From Susulua sp964590995 (GTDB lineage Bacteria > Omnitrophota > Gorgyraeia > Duberdicusellales > 4484-171): a DNA stretch of 9,179 nucleotides. The notes below the pieces were generated by a model. The model ran no database searches. It was not told the origin of the DNA and saw only the letters and a list, made by a program, of their open reading frames with translations. Where the stretch lies: the NCBI GenBank assembly GCA_964590995.1, contig CAZPYY010000039.1, positions 1 through 9,179 on the forward strand, written 5' to 3'. The stretch's first letter is position 1. Each line of letters starts with the position of its first letter. Positions 1 through 6,588 of the stretch are shown one piece after another. The translations under genes were made by a program, and so were the position numbers.

Positions 1-34
1 AAAGTCTGGATGGCCGCAGTAGCGACCAGACTTT
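1..34 (+). repeat. Perfect 9-bp inverted repeat (hairpin) upstream of the MTA phosphorylase gene
   Basis: AAAGTCTGG (1-9) and CCAGACTTT (26-34) are exact reverse complements around a 16-base loop. The stem begins at the first base of the window, so it may extend further left. No T-run follows, so it is not a classical terminator on the + strand. It lies 34 bases before the mtnP-type start codon. Confidence 0.55.
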
Positions 35-66
35 CATGTAAGCCTGCAAAAAAGGAGAAGAAGTAA
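1..66 (+). CDS. Possible 3' end of an upstream gene (partial, unidentified)
   Basis: Reading from base 1, a frame stays open for 21 codons and stops at TAA (64-66), two bases before the next gene. The deduced end is basic: it starts KVWMAAVATRL and finishes PAKKEKK. The tight spacing fits the operon style of the rest of the window, and a basic Lys-rich tail is common at protein C-termini. I do not recognise the family. The same bases contain a 9-bp perfect inverted repeat, so this could instead be an untranslated leader that happens to be open; 21 codons are too few to decide. Confidence 0.4.
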   Translation, partial: KVWMAAVATRLSCKPAKKEKK

Positions 67-68
67 TC

Positions 69-929
69 ATGGGAAAGATAGGTGTAATTGGCGGAAGTGG
101 TCTTTATGACTTAGAAGGTCTAAAGAGGGTAGGGGAAATTTCGCTAGACACTCCTTACGGTGCACCTTCAGGTAAGTTTCTTATTGGTGAACTAAATGGG
201 AAGGGTGTAGTTTTTCTTCCTCGTCACGGAAAACACCACCAAATTAACCCCTCTTCTATCAATTATCGGGCAAATATCTATGGCATGAAAAAGCTGGGCG
301 TTGAGAGGATAGTCTCTATTTCGGCTTGTGGTTCCTTAAAAGAAGAGTATAAGCCTTTGGATTTTCTAATTCCGGCACAATTCGTAGACCGAACCAATCA
401 AGCCCGCAAATATACTTTTTTTGATGAAGGCATTACTGTTCATATTGGTTTTGCTCATCCGGTTTGTGAGAATTTAGCAAAAGTTCTAAAACAAGCTGCG
501 GAAAATAGTAAGATAACTGCTCACCATGGCGGAACATATCTTAATATGGAAGGACCGCAATTTTCCACCCTAGCTGAATCAAACCTTTACCGAAGCTGGG
601 GAATGGATATTGTTGGGATGACTAATATGGTCGAAGCACGCCTGTCCCGTGAAGCTGAGATATGCTACGTGAGTTTAGCAGCAGTCACTGATTATGATTG
701 TTGGCACCAAAGCCATGAAAGCGTAACTGTAGATGAGATATTATCTAATCTCAGAAAGAATGTCGCTAATTCAAAGACGCTGCTGAAGGAATTTATATCT
801 CTTGTTGATGGCAATGAAAGCTGTAGCTGCCACGAAGCTTTAAAAAATGCGATAGTTACCAGGCCGGAGTTTATTCGGCAGGAAACCAAAAAGAAATTAG
901 ATATCATAATTAATAAATATATAAAGTGA
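69..929 (+). CDS. mtnP: S-methyl-5'-thioadenosine phosphorylase / purine nucleoside phosphorylase family protein
   Basis: Cytosolic phosphorylase that splits methylthioadenosine (or a related purine nucleoside) with phosphate into a base and a (methylthio)ribose-1-phosphate. Family signatures run in order: the GGSGLY phosphate loop (residues 8-13), FLPRHG (49-54), the SACGSL segment (85-90), NMEGPQFST (159-167) in the nucleoside pocket, GMTNMVEARL (183-192), and TDYDCW (207-212), whose Asp residues are typical of the enzymes that prefer 6-aminopurines. A CSC motif (252-254) resembles the C-terminal CXC described in thermophile MTAPs. The length of 286 aa is normal. The ATG at 69 gives the expected short N-terminus and is preceded by a purine-rich GGAGAAGAAG tract (54-63). 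Its stop overlaps the next start by 4 bp. Methylthioadenosine is the likeliest substrate, but methylthioinosine or other purine nucleosides cannot be excluded from sequence alone. Confidence 0.88.
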   Translation: MGKIGVIGGSGLYDLEGLKRVGEISLDTPYGAPSGKFLIGELNGKGVVFLPRHGKHHQINPSSINYRANIYGMKKLGVERIVSISACGSLKEEYKPLDFLIPAQFVDRTNQARKYTFFDEGITVHIGFAHPVCENLAKVLKQAAENSKITAHHGGTYLNMEGPQFSTLAESNLYRSWGMDIVGMTNMVEARLSREAEICYVSLAAVTDYDCWHQSHESVTVDEILSNLRKNVANSKTLLKEFISLVDGNESCSCHEALKNAIVTRPEFIRQETKKKLDIIINKYIK

Positions 930-1825
930 GTGTTTTAGTAGTTGGCTCGGTTGCTTTGGATACGATAACAACACCTTTTGGTAGGGGCGAGGATATTCTT
1001 GGCGGTTCAGCAACATTCTCGGCAATAAGTGCCAGTGTATTTGCCCCGGTAAACCTGGTTGCCGTGGTTGGCCAGGACTTTCCCAAAAAATACATAAATC
1101 TCCTTAAAAGCAAAGGGGTTGATTTAACCGGCTTAAAAAAGGAGAAGGGTAAGACCTTTCGCTGGGAAGGGGAGTATGGCTGGGATTTTTCAAATCCAAA
1201 AACAATTGCTACCCATTTAAATGTTTTTGGAAAATTTGACCCTACGATTCCTGAGGCTTACCGAAAGAATAAATTTGTATTTTTGGCAAATATTGATCCC
1301 GAGATACAGGAAAAAGTCTTAAACCAGGTCGATAAGCCTAAGGTAGTTGCCTGCGATACCATGAATTACTGGATTGAAAATAAGCGAAAGCAACTGCTGA
1401 GGCTCTTAACGAAGGTGGATATTTGTCTTCTTAATGAGGCTGAAGCTAAAGAATTGGTTGGTGAAGCCAATCTTGTTAAGGCTGGCAAGGAGGTCCTGAA
1501 ATTGGGACCACCAGTAGTAATTATAAAAAAAGGTGAACACGGGGTGCTCTTGTTTTCGCAAAAACATATTTTTGCGACTCCGGCATACTTGCTAGAATCT
1601 GTATATGATCCTACCGGAGCCGGAGATACATTTGCCGGTGGTTTTATCGGTTATTTAGCAAAGGTTAAAAAGTATAATCAGAAGAGCTTAAGGGAAGCAG
1701 TGGTCTGTGGCAGCATAATGGCAACCTTTGCAGTAGAAGATTTTAGCTTACGAAGGTTGCGGAAAGTAACTGCTTCGGATGTAGGCAAACGCTTAGATAA
1801 ATTTAAAAAAATTACTAACTTTTAA
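926..1825 (+). CDS. PfkB-family carbohydrate/nucleoside kinase
   Basis: ATP-dependent kinase of the ribokinase/PfkB superfamily. The substrate-side GGSA motif is at residues 26-29, a sugar-kinase NEAEA segment at 170-174, and the signature DPTGAGDTFAGGFIG at 228-242, with Asp234 of GAGD as the expected catalytic base. The length of 299 aa is typical. The start is GTG at 926, which forms a GTGA overlap with the preceding stop; no good Shine-Dalgarno is visible, so translation is probably coupled to the phosphorylase gene. That coupling suggests it phosphorylates a product or relative of that reaction, such as a ribose or a nucleoside, but the sequence does not fix the substrate. It is less likely to be a fructokinase or ribokinase of a sugar-uptake operon, because no transporter or regulator is next to it. 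Confidence 0.85.
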   Translation: MSVLVVGSVALDTITTPFGRGEDILGGSATFSAISASVFAPVNLVAVVGQDFPKKYINLLKSKGVDLTGLKKEKGKTFRWEGEYGWDFSNPKTIATHLNVFGKFDPTIPEAYRKNKFVFLANIDPEIQEKVLNQVDKPKVVACDTMNYWIENKRKQLLRLLTKVDICLLNEAEAKELVGEANLVKAGKEVLKLGPPVVIIKKGEHGVLLFSQKHIFATPAYLLESVYDPTGAGDTFAGGFIGYLAKVKKYNQKSLREAVVCGSIMATFAVEDFSLRRLRKVTASDVGKRLDKFKKITNF

Positions 1826-1826
1826 G

Positions 1827-4607
1827 ATGAAGGCAAATTATAAAGATACCTTAAACTTACCACGCACTGATTTTTCGATGAAGGCAAATCTTTCGGTCTT
1901 AGAGCCTAAGATTATTTCTGCGTGGCAGGATTCAAATATTTATCAGAAATTGCGCGAGGCTCGTAAGAGGAAGAGGAAGTTCATACTCCATGATGGCCCG
2001 CCATATGCTAATGGTTTAATCCATATCGGACATGCCTTAAATAAACTTTTGAAAGATATAATTATTAAGTATAAGGTTCTTAGTGATTATGATTGCCCTT
2101 TTATTATTGGCTGGGATTGCCATGGTTTGCCGGTAGAGCATCAACTCCTCAAAGAGCTGGGCTCTAACAAGCATGATGTAGAAGTTAGTGACTTTAGGAA
2201 AAAGGCTAAAGATTACGCCTTAAAGTTTGTTAAGCTGCAAGGTCAAGACTTTACCCGTCTAGGCGTATTTAGCGATGAGAGTAATCCCTATCTTACCCTA
2301 GACCCAAAGTATGAGCAAGCCGTGATTCAGCTTCTTGGAGAATTAGTCTCGCAACGATATGTTTATCGGGGCCGTAAACCAGTTAATTGGTGTCAAGTCT
2401 GCGAAACTGCTTTAGCTGAAGCTGAGGTAGAATATTTGGATAAGGAATCAGATTCAATCTACTTCCTCTTTAAGCTTATTGACGGCAAGAAAGCCTTAGC
2501 AAAGGAAGCCGGTAATGACACTTACTTTTTGGCCTGGACAACTACCCCCTGGACTTTAATTTCTAATGTTGCTCTCGCAGTACATCCGAAATTAGAATAT
2601 TGCCTGGTTCGACTTAAAGATAAAAAGGTTGTCCTGGCTAAAGATTTAATCCCACAACTTGAGGAAAAATTCCAGACCCAACTCACAGTAATGAAGCCAC
2701 TCATCGGAAAGGAGCTTGAAGGGCTAGTGCTTAAGCACCCATTTATTAATCGGGAATCCCTGCTTGTTTTAGCTGATTTTGTATCTTGCGAAGATGGTAG
2801 CGGTTGTGTGCATATTGCCCCGGGCCATGGAGTAGAGGATTTTTCTCTAAGTAAAAAATATGATTTAGATATCCTTATGCCAGTGGACGATAAAGGAGTA
2901 TTTCAGGAACCAGAAGAGTTTAAGGGTAAAAATATAAACGATGCTAACAATTCAGTAATAACGGCACTAAAAGATAGAGATGCTTTGGTTGTTCACGAGA
3001 AGATAAGCCACTCTTACCCGCACTGTTGGCGTTGTAAGCAGCCGATAATTTTTCGCGCCACCTTCCAATGGTTTTTAAATGTTGACCATAAGAATTTGCG
3101 CCAAAAAGCACTTAAAGAGGTAGATAACGTAAGTTGGGTCCCTCCATCTGGTAAAGAGCGCATGAAGGGTATGTTATTAACGCGTCCTGATTGGTGCCTT
3201 TCCCGTCAAAGGCTTTGGGGTGTGCCTATACCAGCGGTAAAATGCCAGAAGTGCGAAGAAGTAAGCTTAACTAAAGAAATTATTGATAAGACTGCTGAGG
3301 TTTTTGGCAAAAGCGGTTCTGATTCCTGGTTTACCTTGAGTCTAGATAAATTTCTTCCTAAAAACTTTAAGTGTTCCTGCGGCTGCAGTAACTTTGTAAA
3401 GGAAGTTGATATCCTCGATGTTTGGTTTGAATCCGGAGCAAGCTTTTTAGCAGTAGTAAAGAATAACTCTGAGCTTACCTTTCCGGCAGACCTGTATTTA
3501 GAGGGTAGCGATCAACACCGGGGATGGTTTCAGGTCTCATTAATTCCTTCTATCGCCAAGGAAAAACAAGCCCCATTTAAAACAATTCTAACTCATGGTT
3601 TTGTAGTTGATGGTGAAGGGAGGAAGATGTCAAAGTCTTTAGGCAATGTAATTGCTCCTCAAGAGGTTTCAAAGCAATATGGTGCTGAAATCTTACGGCT
3701 CTGGGCTGCTTATACAGATTACAGTGAAGATATTAAAATCTCAAGAAACATCATTAAACAGCTGGTCGATATGTATAGAAAAATGCGCAACACCCTGAGG
3801 TTTATCCTGGGTAATATATCTGATTTTAGCCCCGAAGAGTCTAATTTACCTTACAAGAGCTTGCGAGAGGTAGATAAATTCATGCTAGCGAAACTAATGC
3901 GTCTTCACCAAGAAGTTATCGCCTGCTATGAAGACTTTAGTTTTTATAAAGTTTGTCAAAAGATGTTCAATTTCTGTAATTTAGATTTAAGCTCTTTTTA
4001 TCTTGACATTTTAAAGGACAGGTTATATACTTTTTCTCGATATTCAGAGGCACGCAAAAGCGCCCAATTCGTTCTTTACCAAGTTTTGGATGTTTTACTT
4101 AAGCTAATTGCGCCAATTCTCTCCTTTACAGCTGAAGAGGCTTATCTGGCGTGGGGTAGGTCCGCAGAGAGTGGGGGTTCGATCTTTCTCTCTCCTTTTG
4201 TTAAAAAATACCCCAAAGAATGGTCTGATGCGGATATTCTTAAGCGGTGGGAGAGAATCTTTTCTTTGCGCGAACAAGTTTTAAAAGAAATAGAGAGAAG
4301 GCGTGAGGGAGGGACCATCGGCAGCTCTTTAGAGACAGAGGTTTTCGTAAAGTGTAAAGGTAAAGATTACTCCTTCTACAAAAATTATCAAGATATCTTA
4401 AGCGAAGTCTTTATTGTTTCCTCGGTATCGATACAAGAAGGTGATTTTTCGATTGTCGTAGAAAAGGCTAAAGGTAAAAAATGTTTACGCTGTTGGAATT
4501 GGAGCGAGGGCGTTGGCGGAAATTTAGAATACCCTGATATTTGTAATAAATGTCTGAGGGCTTTAAAGCCGGCCTCGCCGGACGAAAAAGGCGGCTACGA
4601 CGGCTAG
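1827..4607 (+). CDS. ileS: Isoleucyl-tRNA synthetase
   Basis: Class I aminoacyl-tRNA synthetase that charges tRNA-Ile in the cytosol. Residues 66-69 are HIGH within PPYANGLIHIGHALN, and KMSKS is at 600-604. The CP1 editing domain carries WTTTPWTL (237-244) and HIAPGHGVEDF (329-339), so post-transfer editing of Val-tRNA-Ile should be intact. WFQVSL, SDQHRGWF and the ILDVWFESG segment are standard for bacterial IleS. A C-terminal zinc finger uses Cys886, 889, 906 and 909. The ATG at 1827 gives the usual YKDTLNLPRTDF opening, so the internal ATG at codon 18 is rejected; it begins one base after the kinase stop, and no strong ribosome site is seen. The length of 926 aa is normal. After the finger, the last 13 residues (914-926, ending GGYDG) are encoded by an unusually GC-rich patch that looks added to the normal end. 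Confidence 0.97.
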   Translation: MKANYKDTLNLPRTDFSMKANLSVLEPKIISAWQDSNIYQKLREARKRKRKFILHDGPPYANGLIHIGHALNKLLKDIIIKYKVLSDYDCPFIIGWDCHGLPVEHQLLKELGSNKHDVEVSDFRKKAKDYALKFVKLQGQDFTRLGVFSDESNPYLTLDPKYEQAVIQLLGELVSQRYVYRGRKPVNWCQVCETALAEAEVEYLDKESDSIYFLFKLIDGKKALAKEAGNDTYFLAWTTTPWTLISNVALAVHPKLEYCLVRLKDKKVVLAKDLIPQLEEKFQTQLTVMKPLIGKELEGLVLKHPFINRESLLVLADFVSCEDGSGCVHIAPGHGVEDFSLSKKYDLDILMPVDDKGVFQEPEEFKGKNINDANNSVITALKDRDALVVHEKISHSYPHCWRCKQPIIFRATFQWFLNVDHKNLRQKALKEVDNVSWVPPSGKERMKGMLLTRPDWCLSRQRLWGVPIPAVKCQKCEEVSLTKEIIDKTAEVFGKSGSDSWFTLSLDKFLPKNFKCSCGCSNFVKEVDILDVWFESGASFLAVVKNNSELTFPADLYLEGSDQHRGWFQVSLIPSIAKEKQAPFKTILTHGFVVDGEGRKMSKSLGNVIAPQEVSKQYGAEILRLWAAYTDYSEDIKISRNIIKQLVDMYRKMRNTLRFILGNISDFSPEESNLPYKSLREVDKFMLAKLMRLHQEVIACYEDFSFYKVCQKMFNFCNLDLSSFYLDILKDRLYTFSRYSEARKSAQFVLYQVLDVLLKLIAPILSFTAEEAYLAWGRSAESGGSIFLSPFVKKYPKEWSDADILKRWERIFSLREQVLKEIERRREGGTIGSSLETEVFVKCKGKDYSFYKNYQDILSEVFIVSSVSIQEGDFSIVVEKAKGKKCLRCWNWSEGVGGNLEYPDICNKCLRALKPASPDEKGGYDG

Positions 4608-4616
4608 GCGGGGAGC
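4568..4616 (+). repeat. GC-rich palindromic patch at the end of ileS
   Basis: About 73% of these 49 bases are G or C (36 of 49 by count), against AT-rich surroundings. CCGGC (4569-4573) and GCCGG (4577-4581) form a 5-bp stem with a 3-base loop, followed by repeated GGCGG and CGGCTA units. The patch encodes the last ileS codons after the zinc finger and runs past the stop. Composition and small dyads resemble dispersed palindromic repeats of other bacteria, but no second copy exists in this window, so repeat status is inferred. Confidence 0.4.
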
Positions 4617-4732
4617 TGGTTGAAATCCGATCTCAACCGCAAATTGTATCCATTCTTGATATTGCTGGATAGCAAAGTATTGAAATAGAAAAAGAGGTAG
4701 TACCGCGCAAAAAAAACCATAGGGAGCATGCA
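4608..4732 (+). promoter_or_regulatory. Structured gap between ileS and the dksA-like gene, with T-box-like motif
   Basis: This is the longest gap between genes in the window. It has two perfect hairpins: GGTTGA/TCAACC (4618-4623 with 4633-4638, 9-base loop) and TATCCA/TGGATA (4647-4652 with 4666-4671, 13-base loop). Bases 4694-4707 read GAGGTAGTACCGCG, matching the T-box consensus AGGGTGGNACCGCG at 11 of 13 fixed positions. However, the invariant TGG is TAG here, no 3' arm complementary to GCG follows, and no room is left for a full Stem I. Another reading is a plain 5' leader with a weak promoter (TTGATA at 4656-4661, poor -10). I regard it as structured leader RNA of unknown role. Confidence 0.35.
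4721..4726 (+). promoter_or_regulatory. Ribosome binding site of the dksA-like gene
   Basis: AGGGAG sits six bases before the ATG at 4733. It is the clearest Shine-Dalgarno sequence in the window and supports both this start and independent translation after the long gap. A GCATGC palindrome (4726-4731) separates it from the start codon. Confidence 0.7.
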
Positions 4733-5128
4733 ATGAAAAAACGATTTACAAAAAAAGACTTAAGTTTTTATAAAGAAAAGTTGTTTAATCTTAAAGATGA
4801 TATTTTAACTCAGATTAGAGATATCTCAGAAGATACCCTGATGAAATCTCAAAAGGATATGTCTGGAGACATTTCCGGGTATGGTATTCATCTGGCAGAT
4901 GTTGCTACTGCCAATTACGAACGCGATTTTAATTTAAGTCTTGTATCCAACGAAAGAAAGATCGTTATGGATATAGATGCGGCTCTAAAACGAATCGAGG
5001 GCAAAACTTATGGAGTTTGTGAGATGTGTAAGAAGCACATTGCTAAGAGTCGTCTTAATGCCCTCCCTCACGCAAAATACTGTCGCAAGTGCAAAGAAAA
5101 GCTTGAAAAAGAAAATAAACCCCGTTAG
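4733..5128 (+). CDS. DksA/TraR-family zinc-finger protein
   Basis: Small protein (131 aa) of the DksA/TraR family, whose best-known members bind in the RNA polymerase secondary channel and alter promoter response with ppGpp. The N-terminal half (about 1-85) is charged and helical, as expected for the coiled-coil hairpin. It includes LADVATANYERD, where Asp-x-Ala corresponds to the tip motif needed for DksA activity. The C-terminal part has the C4 zinc finger TYGVCEMC followed 17 residues later by CRKC, and ends in a Lys/Glu-rich helix. Short members like this are often found next to ileS and lspA in several phyla, so the context is conserved rather than accidental. Whether it acts like DksA, or has a more specific role, cannot be told from the sequence. 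Its stop codon lies inside a 14-bp inverted repeat that continues to the lspA start region. Confidence 0.9.
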   Translation: MKKRFTKKDLSFYKEKLFNLKDDILTQIRDISEDTLMKSQKDMSGDISGYGIHLADVATANYERDFNLSLVSNERKIVMDIDAALKRIEGKTYGVCEMCKKHIAKSRLNALPHAKYCRKCKEKLEKENKPR

Positions 5129-5172
5129 AAGTATCAAGTTTAAGGGAGAATGAACAAAACTTCTAACGGGGT
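5119..5172 (+). repeat. Perfect 14-bp inverted repeat across the dksA-like stop and lspA leader
   Basis: ACCCCGTTAGAAGT (5119-5132) and ACTTCTAACGGGGT (5159-5172) are exact reverse complements with a 26-base loop. The left arm contains the last codons and TAG stop (5126-5128) of the dksA-like gene. The right arm contains the only GGGG tract before lspA, 13 bases ahead of its ATG. No T-run follows on the + strand, so it is not an intrinsic terminator in that direction. On the - strand it is followed by a T-rich tract (TTATTTTCTTTTTC), but no - strand gene is present. Confidence 0.8.
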
Positions 5173-5184
5173 AAAGTGTAATTT

Positions 5185-5649
5185 ATGGTAAGAACGTGGA
5201 TAATCGCCACGGTAGTATTTCTTGCTGATTTTTTCATTAAAGGTTATCTTCGTTCACAATTTCCTTTTCAATCAATCCCGGTCATCAAAAACATCCTTCA
5301 TATTACCCTTGTGTTTAACCCCGGAGCAGCTTTCGGCATCTTACAAAAAAGCACTGCTTTTTTAATCTATGCCGGCATAGTTTTTATCCTTCTTTTTTTC
5401 ATTTTAATGAAGAAGGAAAATAAAAAAAGTACGCTTTTCTTAACCGCTTGCGGATTAATTGTCGGCGGAGCTTTTTCAAACCTTTGGGACCGGCTATATT
5501 TAGGCTATGTTGTTGACTATATTGATTTTCGTATCTGGCCAGTTTTTAATATCTCGGATGCTTGTATTACCATTGGTGCCGGTCTCTTGCTCTGGGATTC
5601 ATACCAAGGCCATAAAAGAATAAGATTGCCTAAATGGAAAAACAGTTAA
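5185..5649 (+). CDS. lspA: Lipoprotein signal peptidase (signal peptidase II)
   Basis: Inner-membrane aspartyl protease that removes signal peptides from diacylglyceryl-modified prolipoproteins. The 154-aa length and four hydrophobic segments (about 5-20, 58-76, 84-100 and 118-137) match the family. The catalytic Asp residues are in NLWDRL (Asp102) and FNISDA (Asp125); LADFFIK (Asp14) and FNPGAAFG (44-51) are the other conserved blocks. The ATG at 5185 is the only possible start, since an in-frame TAA lies at 5179-5181. The nearest purine tracts are GGGG (5168-5171, inside the inverted repeat) and AAAG (5173-5176), so ribosome access may depend on the hairpin. The end overlaps the next gene by 16 bp. 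Its presence implies lipoproteins and hence the usual Lgt/Lsp route. Confidence 0.96.
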   Translation: MVRTWIIATVVFLADFFIKGYLRSQFPFQSIPVIKNILHITLVFNPGAAFGILQKSTAFLIYAGIVFILLFFILMKKENKKSTLFLTACGLIVGGAFSNLWDRLYLGYVVDYIDFRIWPVFNISDACITIGAGLLLWDSYQGHKRIRLPKWKNS

Positions 5650-6536
5650 TTGTTGGCAAGGAGCATGCCGGGCAACGGCTGGATAAGTTCCTAAGCAGCC
5701 AGTTAGATTCTCTTTCTAGGGCAAAGATTCATAGCTTAATAAAAGAAGGTCTTGTTCTTATCGACGGTCAAGTAAAGAAGGCTAGTTTTCTCCTCCGGGA
5801 AAAACAGCAAATTTCAATAACCCTAAAAGAAGAAAAAAATGAGTTGAAACCATTTGATTTTGCGGTTAAGATTATCTATGAGGACAGTGATATAATAGTT
5901 ATTGATAAACCTCCCGGGTTGGTTGTACATCCACCCCAAGAGGGCTGCCATAAAACCTTAGTTAATGCTTTAGTCTATTTGAAAAAAGAGCTCAGCTCTT
6001 CTGCGAATGCTTTGCGTCCAGGAGTAGTTCACCGTTTGGATAAAGAGACCAGCGGGGTTATGGTTTTGGCAAAGAATGAACATAGCTACAATAGCCTTGT
6101 TGCCCAATTTAAAGAGAGAAGAGTTTCTAAGGAATATCGGGCAATAGTTTGGGGTAAAATAAGGAAAGAAAAAATGCTCATTGATTTACCCCTAAGTCGA
6201 GATACGAAAAACCGGCTTAAAATAAAGGTCAGCTTTCTTAAGGCAAAACCGGCCCACACTGACCTTGAAGTATTAGAGCGGCTAGAAGATTCAACATACT
6301 TAAGCCTTAGGCCACGGACCGGAAGGATGCACCAGATAAGGGTACATCTTAAATTTTTAGGATTTCCGATTGTTGGTGATAAGAAATACGGGATAAAAGA
6401 CGACTACCGAGAGCTATTTCTGCACGCTAAGGAGTTGAGTTTTACTCACCCTCGGGGAACAAAACTTCTAAAGTTTCAATCGGCGTTACCAGATAAATTT
6501 TCAAAATTTATAAAAGAGCACAAACTGCGGCACTAA
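5634..6536 (+). CDS. rluD: RluA/RluD-family 23S rRNA pseudouridine synthase
   Basis: Converts specific uridines of large-subunit rRNA (or tRNA) to pseudouridine. An N-terminal S4-like RNA-binding domain (about 13-60, RLDKFLSSQL onward) precedes the catalytic domain. The catalytic Asp136 is in HRLDKETSG (133-141), preceded by VIDKPPGLVVHP (89-100). The motif RTGRMHQIRVHL (228-239) and the final VGDKKYG are typical. The S4 domain and the 300-aa length favour RluD or RluD-like over the shorter RluA, but which uridines are modified is not determined, so the symbol is provisional. The start overlaps the end of lspA by 16 bp, which suggests coupled translation. The pairing lspA-rluD is common in bacteria. 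Confidence 0.9.
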   Translation: MEKQLIVGKEHAGQRLDKFLSSQLDSLSRAKIHSLIKEGLVLIDGQVKKASFLLREKQQISITLKEEKNELKPFDFAVKIIYEDSDIIVIDKPPGLVVHPPQEGCHKTLVNALVYLKKELSSSANALRPGVVHRLDKETSGVMVLAKNEHSYNSLVAQFKERRVSKEYRAIVWGKIRKEKMLIDLPLSRDTKNRLKIKVSFLKAKPAHTDLEVLERLEDSTYLSLRPRTGRMHQIRVHLKFLGFPIVGDKKYGIKDDYRELFLHAKELSFTHPRGTKLLKFQSALPDKFSKFIKEHKLRH

Positions 6537-6543
6537 GCTCCGC

Positions 6544-6577
6544 TAGAGAACTACATTCTCTAACTGGGTAGACCCAG
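6544..6577 (+). repeat. Two tandem hairpins in the leader of aroA
   Basis: TAGAGAA (6544-6550) pairs with TTCTCTA (6556-6562) over a 5-base loop, then CTGGG (6564-6568) pairs with CCCAG (6573-6577) over a TAGA loop. The two stems are one base apart and fill most of the 52-base gap before aroA. No T-run follows either, so neither is a standard terminator. A possible AGAG ribosome site (6576-6579) lies at the end of the second stem. Confidence 0.5.
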
Positions 6578-6588
6578 AGATATAGTAT

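Noticed and set aside
692..907. - strand open frame inside the phosphorylase gene
   Set aside because: It is the complement of a well-conserved coding region, has no family resemblance and lacks a ribosome site; the same holds for the other - strand frames, for example 910-1113, 2522-2704, 7509-7736 and 8445-8693.
1878..1880. Internal ATG (codon 18) as the ileS start
   Set aside because: The upstream 17 residues contain the conserved YKDTLNLPRTDF opening of IleS.
4611..4648. Resemblance to a cobalamin riboswitch core (GGTTGAAATCC ... CCGCAAATTGTA)
   Set aside because: The similarity needs an offset, the GGTTGA/TCAACC pairing conflicts with the riboswitch fold, and the conserved 3' B12-box region is absent.
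5111..5172. Intrinsic terminator after the dksA-like gene
   Set aside because: The + strand stem is followed by AAAGTGTAA and not by a T-run; the T-rich flank is only on the - strand, where no gene ends.
6581..6586. TATAGT as a -10 box for aroA
   Set aside because: Transcription would start at or inside the aroA start codon and there is no -35 match; AT-rich leader sequence is a simpler explanation.
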